64,000 bases of DNA, taken from assembly GCA_029962745.1 (NCBI GenBank), contig CM057162.1:4908323-4972322 (forward strand), read 5' to 3'. Below, piece after piece: positions 1 to 52,300 of this stretch. The notes below the pieces were generated by a model, which saw only the letters and a list, made by a program, of their open reading frames with translations, had not been told where the DNA came from and ran no database searches. The DNA is from Echinometra lucunter. Its lineage: Eukaryota > Echinodermata > Echinoidea > Camarodonta > Echinometridae. Made by a program: the position numbers and the translations under genes. How positions within the stretch are numbered: the stretch's first letter is position 1; each line of letters starts with the position of its first letter.

Positions 1-179
1 CATTCTACTCTTCACAATGGTTCTGATAGTCAAAAGAACATCCCTTCACGGCTATTATGTTTAATCAGGTGAATATGCATGTTACACCTGTTCCACATAT
101 TTTAGATAATAGCCGTGAAGGGATGTTCTTTTGACTACCGTAACCATTGTGGGGGGAGGGGGGGGGGGGGGGGTAGAAT
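1..179. mobile_element. Long hairpin element at window edge
   Basis: CATTCTAC...CACAATGGTT...AGTCAAAAGAACATCCC on the left is inverted on the right, ending GTAGAATG. The arms are about 58 and 70 bp. A 16-G tract (158-173) interrupts only the right arm. It may extend beyond the window start. Confidence 0.6.
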
Positions 180-1400
180 GAGGGGTTGTTTATTTTGTCC
201 GCTTTCTTTGTCCGTCATGTTCATAGTGCCTCCTTGATCATCCAGTGTTCAAGAAATATGCATGCATTTCTGTACTATGTTGCCATTTTAAATGACAAAT
301 GTTGCTGAGGTTTTTCCTCTCTTTTTTTTCCCTTCAAATTTTTACTTCAGCACGGAATTGTTCATGCTTAAACATAAACAGACTAGAACCACCACCACCA
401 CCAAAAAAGGTATCTACACTTTTAAAAGGCAGATATTTAGTGCAAAAGTGTCGCAGTTTTTTATAGCTTTTTCGGAAAAAAATGTTGACCATTCAAAGTG
501 GATTGCAGGCTTCGTAATGTAAAAACATAATATGAAGGCTAGGCCACAACATAATGTATTGAAAATAATGATATTCGGTTAACACTTTGATATGCGGCGA
601 TATATACAGACAAATTCGGCCTCAAAACAAGACAATTTTGCATAGAATAGATTCAGGTACGTTCACAAGCAAACATCACCCTGTATAAGAAAAAATAATA
701 TGATTCGTGATCAAAACTTTAGACATCACAAAATTGTGTTTATCTTTGACAAAAAGTGAGGTAGTTGGGAAAAACAACTGTATTCGTTATTTTCTTTTCG
801 GTAATTACATGATAAACAATATTTGAAGCCTATCTCCATACAAATCAGCAATGTGCATTTACTGTTCATGAAAAGATTATCAAGCAATACCCTAAATATA
901 GCTTCTTTTCTGTTAGTTGGCGCTTTTCTAACGTAGATGGACCTAAATAAACAACTAGCAATAAGCTATTTCCCAAGCCTAATTTAGCGTTTTCTAAATA
1001 AACTGCAACTCGCATGTGCAAGGTGGAAGTGCGTTTATGATTTTTTTTTTTTATCATACTCATAAAATTACTTTTGTCAATGTACGATCATACAAACATT
1101 ATTTTGTTATGTAAAGAGTGCAATACAAAGTAGGGATCATAATTTCATAGTGTCTTTTTTCACATTCGGCGGATGAAACTATGCAAAAATGATTATTGTC
1201 ACCAAGTGATTGATTTAAGCCACAAGACCCCTTTAGGAACTGCAAGTTTATCTTTCTACATCTTCTGAAACACGAAATTCTTTCACAGTGGACATTTTAT
1301 ACATTCAACGCAATTCCTTGCCCTGTATTAGCAGTTGTCAGCTGCTTAATTATCATTTATCACAGCAGCATATGAAGTCAGTGGCCCACATTACTGAAAA
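180..1400. other. AT-rich DNA downstream of the P450, nothing recognised
   Basis: No frame longer than 80 codons, no gene or clear repeat. 1690-2635 is likewise plain, apart from A-rich runs near 2430-2480. Confidence 0.5.
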
Positions 1401-1404
1401 ACAG

Positions 1405-1690
1405 ACCGGGTTAAACCAGGATTAACGTAATCTACTTTTGTATGGTACGCCAAATGTCAATGACAACATTACAAACAAAAGTGTAAGGCAAAACGAAAAT
1501 GGATGATCGAAAATAATAAGCTCATTAAACGAACATGAAAACTGATCCCATGATCACATAATTATTTGCCATATTCGTTTAATCACGCGATTTCGCTAAT
1601 TGTGAAAGGATAGTGAGATGACATTTGGCGCTCATTATATCAGTGAAGTGGATCAGTTATTAATCCTGGTTTAATCTAATCCACTTTGGC
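1405..1690. mobile_element. Foldback element
   Basis: Two nested inverted pairs are seen: TTAAACCAGGATTAA (1411-1425) with 1660-1674, and CGCCAAATGTCA (1448-1459) with 1619-1630. No coding capacity and no clear target duplication. Confidence 0.5.
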
Positions 1691-2635
1691 GAATATAGGC
1701 CATAATATCACGGACTCGCCAAAACGCAGCATTAATAACTGACATCCAAGATTTTAAGATAATTCTTTCAGTCTTCACTTCTCTCATTTTCGTCGTTTCT
1801 CTTTGTGCCCAGAAGCATTATCATTACTTTCATTTTCTTAATAATTGCTGTTGTTGTTATCATTATTGAACTGTTTTCTTTAAACTCATGATTTACGATT
1901 TGATTACATGCAGTTTAAAAGTAATTTCTCAAGGAGTTCTTCACGATATCATCAGAGTTTATTCCTATACTACTGCTTCTGCTGTTCAAGAAAATGAGCA
2001 TAAGTTTAAAAGGCTATTGTTTCTTGACAAGAATTGCGAAGTTCAGTTTATACGCAATAACATACCCTGTCCCCATCACACGCAAAAATAAAGGTACATA
2101 CTTCATAATGGCTAATTAGAAAGCTGCAACTAAAGGTTAACAGAGAAAGCGTATAAACCAGCACCTTGATAAAATCTTACGAATGACGTTTTTTTCAGAG
2201 AAAGTCAAACTTAATCAAATAGATATACCCTGATCGGGAAGATACCCTGTTAACTGGTTAAGTAACATGTTCTCCATAGCAAAGATGTAGAAGAATGAGT
2301 TCTATAAAAATGAGTTGCTTTAGATAATTCTGAAATACAAGACTTTGTTCAGCTTTATGCATCACCCAAGGTGGAAAAGAGTTGACGATAAACAAATAAT
2401 TTCCACAGCAAAGTGCCAATTAACCGCGAAGTTGAAAAAAAAAAACAAAAACAATGATGGCGTACTCAGGAAAAAAAAAAGTTTGATGGGGGAACCCCCT
2501 ACCCAGGGAGATGAGAAGGAATGCATCAGGTAAGCCTCGAGTGACGAGGACCTCCAAGTTGAAATGATTTTCCTTTGGGAGGGGCGTACGCCCGCTGCAT
2601 CCTAAGTTGGTTTGGATAGTTTTTTTTAGTGTGTG

Positions 2636-2641
2636 TTTATT
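2636..2641 (-). terminator. Polyadenylation signal of the P450 gene
   Basis: AATAAA on the minus strand, 69 nt past the TAG stop of the last P450 exon; position and sequence are canonical. Confidence 0.6.
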
Positions 2642-2709
2642 ATGGATCATTAAGTTTTGACTATCAAGTTTGCCGATTCATTCGCTGTGATTCGGAATAC
2701 TTCGCGGTA

Positions 2710-43846
<41,137 letters not shown>

Positions 43847-45300
43847 CTTGGAAGGTGTTTATTAGCTACTCTCTCGTTTCCCGGTCCGGCCAAAACTATC
43901 TACCAATCGCAATACACGCTGAGTGTAATTTGATATGGAGTCGTATGAAAGAGCACTGCAGAGAATTCCTCGGGCGTGCAGATAGCGAACGGAGTTGAGT
44001 CAACGGGCGGTGGAGTTTCAATAGAACGGGACGGTTCCGTGTTATTCAAACGAATTAAACGAGATAACTGACGTGCTGTAGAGATATCAAGCTGGTTATG
44101 AATATAGAAACATTTTTCTCCCAGCTACCCATCGATGGGTTAGCTTGCATTCAAGCTGCTCTGGCCTATATAGTCCTGCCTCTCTCTCCCTCTCTCATGA
44201 TCAGAAAACACGCCAAGTTCTCTTTCCGCGCTAGTTCATTTCAATAGTATTAGCGCGGCTCGGTGTGTATACCGAGAGATGCGGCAGAGCTTCCCCGCAC
44301 CCACTCGCCTCTCTCCCTTTCAAACTCACGCTTGGATGAGCCCCTCCCTTATGCTCCGATGCACATGTAAAGCGCTCTCCACTCTTCAAAAACCCAGCTC
44401 ACCCTTTCAATTTGCCTGTCATCATTTTTTTTTTTTCAGATCAAATAAAAAAGAGATGAGGTGAGCGCAAGCGAGGAGAGAGAGAGAGAGAAAAAAATTG
44501 AGACCGCTTTATAGTACAGCTTCATGGCAATAACCCCTAAGGTGATAAACACATCCATACATAGCCTCCCTTAACCTCACTATGTACCACCAACAAACGT
44601 GCGGCCCTGGATCGGGCAAACATTATCTCAATGCCCTGTTTTTCTTCAACAGCCGATAAATATATACCAGACCCGGCCCCAACACCATTCAAAAACTCAC
44701 GAACCAGTCGAAGAAGAAAGAAAAGAAGGAGAGAGAGAGAGAGAGAAAAAAATGTCCTTGTATATAGGCCGCACTGAGCAAACATATAACTTGTTCTACA
44801 CGAATATGAACCCATGTTACAGCCTCGTAGAGAGCCGATGGCAAAGTCGTTTGCCTGTCGAGTATAATGTATGCCAGAGGGTATATGGTAATTCATGCAG
44901 CCGGTATGTTTCCTATTCGTCATGTTCTGACATATCGCAAGATGTCATCTAGTTTTACGTCCTTGAAACGAAGTCACTTTAAATCATTACGTAACAAAGG
45001 TGAGGCGCTCCTTAACCTTTTTTTTTTGATGAATCAGTCAAAATAAACAAACTTTTTTCTTCTCTATAAATTAGGAACGCTTCACATTAATATTTGTGCG
45101 TGTCATCTCTGTGCAAGGGGTCATATTTAACAGACAGCCCCTATAATGCAACTCCCTAAATTCCTTTGATTAGAAATCAGTCTATAAGATTGTGGTGGGG
45201 ACCAATCCAAAATTAGATTGAGAAAAAGATTGACTTCTGAATCTATTAGAATGAGATTTTCAATCTAATTTTGGTAGAAATAAAATAGGTAGAAATGTGC
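43847..45300. other. P450 upstream region
   Basis: Locally GC-richer than the intron. It contains the candidate TATA at 44167-44172, CT and GA runs (near 44180, 44470, 44730) and no upstream gene. Confidence 0.45.
44167..44172 (-). promoter_or_regulatory. Candidate TATA box of the P450 promoter
   Basis: On the minus strand the context is GGACTATATAGGCC, 321 bases upstream of the start codon. It predicts a start site near 44140 and a 5' leader of about 290 nt if there is no upstream intron. This rests on motif and position only. Confidence 0.35.
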
Positions 45301-45304
45301 CATG

Positions 45305-45485
45305 AGGGTAATTATGACTTGTGTCCAACCAACTTTGAGCATTTCTTTTCATACAATTTAATGGAAGTTTTGGCCATTCTAAAGTAATTACTGCTTATTT
45401 TTACCCTAACTGGACAATTATGCTTCCCGCATTGGGTAGAAATATTGCCCAAGTAATTGGTTGGACATAAAATTATGATTACCCT
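45305..45485. mobile_element. Candidate MITE between P450 and retrotransposon
   Basis: Left AGGGTAATTATGACTTGTGT and right ATTATGATTACCCT form imperfect terminal inverted repeats; GTCCAACC/GGTTGGAC pair inside. A further small inverted pair (AAATTAGATTGA / TCAATCTAATTT) lies just before it, at about 45211-45273. Confidence 0.45.
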
Positions 45486-45721
45486 AGTACTGGTTAAAAT
45501 TTTACCCAATATTTTTTTACAAGTAGCACCGTAATCGATGTCGTTTGGAGTGGAATTCCCCTTTAAAAGAGCTATGTCCACTCCCAAAAGAGTGAAATAC
45601 ACTTCCATACGAAAAACTGTATGGAATGTAATCCACTCCAGCGTTGGACTGGATTGAACTTCAAAAGGAAGTAATCCTTACTATGACTCCAAAAAGAGTG
45701 GAATTCCAACAAAATTTATGT

Positions 45722-45960
45722 CGGAAATTTCAAATTCATTTTGAGGAAAATGTTGTGATTTATGATATTTCTTTAGAAAAAATATAGGTTTACTGTGAAA
45801 TTTTAAACATTGGTGCAAAAATTAAAAAAATGCATTTGTGAATACCACAGAGAGATAGAGAGAGAGAGAGAGAGGGGGGGGGGGGGAAGGGAGAGGAGCC
45901 AAACAGAGAGAAATAAGGAGAGGGAGAGGGAGAGAGAGAGAGATAAGGAGAAAGATAGAA
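45722..45960 (+). repeat. Dispersed repeat with GA tail, copy 2
   Basis: AAATTTCAAATTCATTTTGA, TTAAACATTGGTGCAAAAAT and AATGCATTTGTGAATA, followed by GA tracts with a 13-G run. It lies just left of the LTR retrotransposon. Confidence 0.5.
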
Positions 45961-46051
45961 TGATGTATTCTTCCCCAGACAAACATTCCTCCTACATCAT
46001 TGTGTTGTTTTACTTCGTTTTCATTAGCTGCCAATAGATGCCGAACATTAT

Positions 46052-47958
46052 TGTAACAAACCTGCGTTTTGTTATTATCAAGCTTTCAATATAGGTAGCA
46101 CTCTTACTCTTGAAATATTTATAAAACCAGTAATTTCACCTCTTACCTTGTTTTCACATCTCCCTCCGGTAAGGTTCCGCCCTCCTCCTGTTAAGATTTT
46201 AATTATTGACTTCCAAAGCCTTTATGAATTCTTGCCTAGGGAGTGTCGATACCTATCCTTATTATGGCGTGATTTTTAGTTCTTATGCATTCTTTTTATA
46301 AACGGAACTGTGCAAGCGCGTATTCCGGAAACAATCGCGACTTTGGCAACTTTGCTTAATATTGCTATGACGCAGCACAGCGATGCGCGTCGAGCTTAAA
46401 AACTCTTCAAAGCTCGTAAATCTTTTTGCAGTTGAATTCAGGAATACAAAATAACAGAGGTCTTTTAAGTCAAATTTGTAATAGAAAAATTAAGTAAATA
46501 CGGATTGGTAAAGTTTCTCTAGGCAAGAAATATTTCAATTCTCTCTTTGGAATCGTTCCGCAGGAGTTCTGTTTCTCATTAACAAAATGACGTCATAGCC
46601 TTTCTTTTAATCCAAAGGCTTCGATAAATTGATGCTTTTCCTGAGATAATTAGTAAACTAAGACAGATGATAAAAGAAATGATTACTAATGTATTGACTT
46701 TATAAATTTCTCAACTAAGAACGTTAATACTCTTACTTATAAACCAGTATTTACTGAGATATAGTGTAATTTACGATAAAAATCTCCTTCAAGAAGGATC
46801 AAAGCTAAGTCTTGCTAGCACTTACGCGCGACTGCGCGTGACGTGTAAATATGAGGATTGGCGACACTCTTTATCTCAGTTAAACTGGAGAATTATATAT
46901 ATAACTTTTATTTGCTCTACTTTTGTCTTGTGATAATGACTTAAGTCGATGTAAATTAATCTGATCTTGTATGTAAGATGAATCATTTACTGTCTAATGC
47001 ATTTTTAGATTTATAAAACGCAATTTTCCATAGACAATCTAGCACAGGTTTTGTACATTGTGCATTCTCGGCGCAGCGCAGTTTTGGTATACAGGAATTC
47101 AGCGCGCTTTCCCCTACGTCCGCAATAAGCGTATAAATATAAGAAGCTGTCATTAAACGTTTGCCTTCATTTCCCCCGGGTTACCTCACTTGGCTTTCTT
47201 ATAAGCCTAACAGGTATAACACACCCAAAGACTCTGGCTCTGAACTGTTGACTTAACTTTTCTTCGTTCAAACAGTTATTCGTCTATTCCCCCCCCCCCA
47301 AACCAATAAGCAATTGTCTATGGAAGCTGTTAGATATGACTATCCCTAGAAATAATAACTTAAGAGATTTTCAGCTATAAGTATAGAACTAGAACCCGAT
47401 ATAATAATTAGATGCATTGCATTGAAATAAATTGAATTATTTAAATAGGGATATTCATAATGAAATGAATTATTGAAATATTACAGATAGTAAAGAATTA
47501 ATGTAACAGTGGCGAGTTGATACCGATGTAAATATTTGAATAAAAGTTACACTTGTTTTGTTTTTCCTGTTCAAAATCTAAAATCTGAGTCCAAAGAAAC
47601 TGTTTCATTTTCTCTGAGTGTCATAAATAGACTTCTTCACATAATTATTTTCTCTGAGTGTGGTTCACATAACAAATTCATAATTTCCCACCAAAGTTTC
47701 CCAAGTCATATACTTTGACTAAACGAACCATCCCAGTAATATCCCTGGAAACTATTCCTAAGGTGTAGTCTTACCGCTCGGACCTATATAATAAACATCA
47801 AATAAAAACCTTAGGGATGGCCGATCAAAGCGGCCAAAAGGTCAAAATTACTACCAGGGAGTATAGTTCGGAAAGCGAGCCGACTCCTAACCCCCAGACC
47901 ACCACTTTGAGACATAGTACAGCTCAAAGTTACGTGCTGGAGGAGGAGGCACGCGACA
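46052..47958 (+). repeat. 5' LTR
   Basis: Begins TGTAACAAACC and ends GCGACA. It matches 53946-55855 along its length by eye apart from the C-tract at 47289-47299. A TATAAATA box near 47127 and AATAAA near 47539 are plausible U3 and polyadenylation signals; a second TATATAATAAA lies at 47785. Which is used is not decided by the sequence. A 60-codon ORF at 47536-47718 recurs in the 3' LTR only because the LTR is duplicated. Confidence 0.93.
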
Positions 47959-49319
47959 AAATTGGTGTCAGGAGTGGGATGGAAACAGACGGAAATTATG
48001 AAGGAAAAGTCACAAAGAACGTAGAAACTGATCACTCAGAATCTAGTAACACCTCCAAAGAATCCAACAAACGAAGAAAAAGTAGAACGACTCGAATGCT
48101 CTCCCATCTAACTAACTTGATAGAACAAATGATGAGGACTAAAAGTAACAAAAAGAAACTCAGAAAGCAAAGGGCCAACTCTGAATCCTCATTGGAAGAA
48201 ACGTCAGACACTTCTTCAACAGACAATGAAATCACCTTCCACCCGAAATATGGCATATATCCTCAACATCCTCAACCGGCCGAGGATAACTATGAGAATG
48301 AAAAAGAAACCAAGAATCTCACAAGAAGCAAAGACAAGAAGAAAGAAGAGAATTATCAAGATCTAGAAACTATGAAGAAACAAGAAAACCAAGAACAATC
48401 TCTTCGCCCAAAACTTATGCCTGACAAATATGATGGCAGCATTGACTGGAGAGATTATGTTGCCCATTTCGAGTCATGTCGTCTAATCAACGAATGGACA
48501 GAAGAAGACTCTGTCAAATATCTCTCAGCAAGTCTAAGGGGCCCCGCCCTGCGACTACTGGAAGAACAAAAAGGAAGGAAATGGTCTTATGAAGAAATGA
48601 AAACCAAACTTGCTTTCAGATTCTCCTGTGCAAAACAAGCTGAAAGCTACCTACTAGAACTCAGGAACTATAAACGACGTTCAAATGAATCTCTCCAAGA
48701 ACTGGGTAGGAAAATCAGAGAACTCACTACAAAAGCCTACCCAAACTTTGACAGTGACGGAATTGACAGACTTGCGAAAATCCATTTCGCAGATGCTATT
48801 CAGCATCCTGAAATAAGAATGGGAATCTTTCATGCTAAGTCTCAGACCTTGGATGAAATGATCGAAGCAGCCATCACAACCGAGACATTTCTTCAAACTG
48901 AGTCTCAACGTGGAGGCTGGAAAAAGACTACCTACAATCGAATTATTAACTGTGATGGACAAGATGTAGATAATATCCAAACAACTATTGATACGGCCGT
49001 CGAGAGAGCCGTACACAAAGCAATGGAAAATATAGAGAAGAAACTTAACCGAGACATAGTGAGAGTACAGACCAGACCTCCAAACAAGAAAGAAGAAGCA
49101 AAACCACAAACAAGAACTTGTTACTATTGTAACGAACCTGGCCACATTGCAAAGAGATGTCACAAGAAGCTAAACGACACACAAATTCGGCGTCAAAACC
49201 CACACGCATCGAACTACCAAGGAAACCAAGACCAATATCAAAACCAAACTCAACCACAACAGTCAAACCAGTACTGGTCGCCCCAAGGGGCCATGGCGCG
49301 GCCAAACAACCATCAGTAG
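47817..49319 (+). CDS. Retrotransposon Gag polyprotein
   Basis: 500 codons from the first ATG. A charged Lys/Glu-rich N-terminal half is followed by a capsid-like region (about residues 200-360, beginning KLMPDKYDG and containing WRDYVAHF and SLRGPALRLLEE) and a nucleocapsid zinc knuckle of the C-x2-C-x4-H-x4-C form near residues 434-447. It should assemble the cytoplasmic particle that packages element RNA. The first ATG lies inside the LTR and the frame crosses the LTR end and primer binding site. A second in-frame ATG at 47979, overlapping the last two bases of the primer binding site, gives a 446-residue Gag and is the more conventional start. The frame ends inside pol, which lies in the -1 frame. 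Confidence 0.88.
   Translation: MADQSGQKVKITTREYSSESEPTPNPQTTTLRHSTAQSYVLEEEARDKIGVRSGMETDGNYEGKVTKNVETDHSESSNTSKESNKRRKSRTTRMLSHLTNLIEQMMRTKSNKKKLRKQRANSESSLEETSDTSSTDNEITFHPKYGIYPQHPQPAEDNYENEKETKNLTRSKDKKKEENYQDLETMKKQENQEQSLRPKLMPDKYDGSIDWRDYVAHFESCRLINEWTEEDSVKYLSASLRGPALRLLEEQKGRKWSYEEMKTKLAFRFSCAKQAESYLLELRNYKRRSNESLQELGRKIRELTTKAYPNFDSDGIDRLAKIHFADAIQHPEIRMGIFHAKSQTLDEMIEAAITTETFLQTESQRGGWKKTTYNRIINCDGQDVDNIQTTIDTAVERAVHKAMENIEKKLNRDIVRVQTRPPNKKEEAKPQTRTCYYCNEPGHIAKRCHKKLNDTQIRRQNPHASNYQGNQDQYQNQTQPQQSNQYWSPQGAMARPNNHQ
47963..47980 (+). promoter_or_regulatory. Primer binding site, tRNA-Leu type
   Basis: TGGTGTCAGGAGTGGGAT begins four bases after the LTR end. It is complementary to a tRNA 3' end ATCCCACTCCTGACA plus CCA, which matches the acceptor/T-stem of animal tRNA-Leu(CAA) with at most one base difference from the common form. 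It lies inside the open gag frame. Confidence 0.75.
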
Positions 49320-52300
49320 ACAAGGCCCAACAAACTGAAACAAACAAAAATCAAGGCAGAATCCCCACCATTAATCCAAATAATATCGATGGTCTTTTCC
49401 TACCTGTAACAATTGATAAAAAGAAATACAACTTTCTCATTGACACAGGAGCTACAGATTCATATATTTCGTATAAAATATATGAGGAATTTACTGAAAC
49501 AGAACAACCCCCAATGAGACCACCAGAAAGAACTGCACGATTAGCAGACGGATCACCCCTGACCATACACGGTAAAGTGACTCTTGAACTAGACATTGGC
49601 CCATGTAAAGCCTTCACTAATTTGCTAGTTGCTAATGTAAGCAACGACGGAATCTTAGGATTAGATACTCTGACTAATATGGGAGCTACCATTGATCTTA
49701 AGAATCTACAAATATCAACTCAATGGGGTAATGTAGATTGTGTAAGAGAAGACGGAGAAAGTCTGATCTGCCGAGTAAGTTCAGCAGAAACCACCACCAT
49801 TCCGGCGGGCCATGAAGCCATCATAATGGCAAAGACTCAAGGGAACCTTAGACACAACCAAATTGGCTTATTTGAAGCCGAGGATGCTAAGTATCAGTTA
49901 GCAAAGAAAGGAATAATTGTAGCAAGAACAGTGGTAGAGACTAGGGAACTCATACCAGTAAGAGTCTTCAACCCCTCAACTTCAAACAAAGTCATACGGA
50001 AGAACACAAGATTGGGAACCATCTCCCTTATTAACAATGAAGATATTGAAAAATCAACACCACACAAGACTGAAAATACCCCAAACATACCAGAACACTT
50101 GGAAAACCTGCTAACTCGAAGCACGGAACAACTACCACAATCCTATCATAAGGAAGTGACAGAACTTTTAATAGAATTCCAAGACATCTTCGTCAAGAAT
50201 GACGGCGAGCTAGGAAGGACCAATCTAGTACAGCATCACATTAATACCGGTAATCAGAGACCAATAAGGCAAAGGCCAAGAAAACACCCTTTGGGACAAA
50301 GAGAAGAAATCAAAGAACAAGTAACAAAAATGTTAGACAAAGGAATCATAGAACCAACCGACAGCCCTTGGGCTTCCAATGTAGTTTTGGTCAAAAAGAA
50401 AGATGGCACTCAAAGATTCTGCGTAGATTATAGACAATTGAATGACGTAACAATCAAGGATGCATATCATTTACCACGAATTGACGAAACACTTGACGCA
50501 TTATCAGGCACAAAATGGTTCTCAACCTTGGACCTGGCCAGTGGATATTGGCAGGTAGGGTTGGACAAAGACGCAAAGGCCAAATCAGCATTTTTGGCCA
50601 ACGGCGGACTATATGCATGGAATGTCATGCCTTTCGGGCTATGTAATGCCCCCGCCACTTTCGAAAGACTTATGGACAAGGTCTTGTTAGGTCTCCAATG
50701 GGAGATACTACTCGTGTATCTAGACGACCTTATCATCTTCGGTAAGAGCATCCCCGAAGAAATATCTAGATTAAGACAAGTATTCTATCGGCTAAGACAA
50801 GCGAACCTTAAGTTGAAGGCATCGAAATGCCATCTCTTCAGAACTAAAGTTTCGTATCTCGGACATGACGTATCAAACGAAGGGGTATCAACCCAACCAG
50901 ACAAAATCGAGGCAATTAGAACTTGGCCTATACCAACCAATGTCAGCGAAGTAAGAAGTTTCTTAGGCCTCGCGTCGTACTACAGGCGTTTCGTAGAAGG
51001 ATTCGCCAAGATTGCCAACCCACTTCATCAATTGACCGAGAAAGGTCGTGCCGGACAGTTCGTATGGAGTCCTGTCTGCCAGGCCTCATTTGATGAATTA
51101 AAACAAAGACTAATAACTTCCCCTATCTTGGCATATCCTAACCCAGAAGGTCAGTTCATTCTAGACACTGACGCAAGTAAGGACGGTATAGGAGGAGTCC
51201 TTTCACAGGTTCAAGATGGACAAGAACGTGTGATAGCTTACGGTAGTAAAATACTAAGCAAGGCTGAACGAAACTACTGCGTAACTCGCAGGGAGCTACT
51301 CGCCGTGGTAACCTATCTAAAACACTTCCGCCAGTACCTATATGGTAGGCACGTAATAGTTAGAACAGATCACGGAGCACTACGGTGGCTCACAAACTTC
51401 AAACAACCGGAAGGACAGCTAGCTCGATGGCTAGAAGTAATTTCAGAATATGACATTGAAATCGTCCACCGAGCCGGGCGTAGTCATTCTAACGCAGACG
51501 CGTTATCTCGAAAACCTTGTAGACAATGCGGTAATGAAGAAATTGATGAATTAGTAAACCAAGTGGGACTTCAGGAACAGAACATCAGTACTAAACAAAG
51601 AGGGTATGAAAATCCCGTCACAAGTGAGACGTTGGAAGATGTGACAAGAGTTCACATAGAACCCGCAGACGAAGTATTGAGACTTCAAGAATTAAAGAAT
51701 AGTACTGAACAAATAAAACATGGAAATCAGGACATGAACATGATGTCGGAAGATGTGACAGGAGTTCACATAGAATTGACAAACGAAGGCAAAGCAAACG
51801 TGATACAATTCACAGACAGAAGCTTCCTGCAGAGACTAAAGGAGAAACAAAGGAATGACCAATGTCTGAAGGTCATAATAGAATTCATGGAATCAGGACA
51901 AAAACCATCACGAGATGAAGTCTCAGGATTACCTCCCAAAGTCAAAGTATTGCTTGGGCATTTGGATCAGTTAGAGGTTAGAGATTCAATCCTCTATCGA
52001 AAATGGGAATCAACAGATGGTAAACAAATTAATTGGCGTATAGTACTACCAACGGACATGAGAGAAGAAATATTACAAGAACTGCATTCGGCACCTACAG
52101 CAGGACACCTCGGGATAAATAAGACACTTAGTAAAGTGCAACCCCGATTTTACTGGGTAGGAATGAGGAATGATATCAGATCATTCATTAGAAAATGCCC
52201 AACTTGTAGTCGAAACAAACCAGGCGGAAGAAAGAGACGTGCCCCTCTTCAGCAAAGAGTACAGGGAGGTCCAATGGAAAGAATCGCCCTAGACATAATG

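Noticed and set aside
47536..47718. 60-codon frame repeated identically at 55433-55615
   Set aside because: Identity is explained by LTR duplication; no domain and no sign of selection.
48681..49163. 160-codon minus-strand frame, and other minus frames across the retrotransposon
   Set aside because: Antisense shadows of gag and pol.
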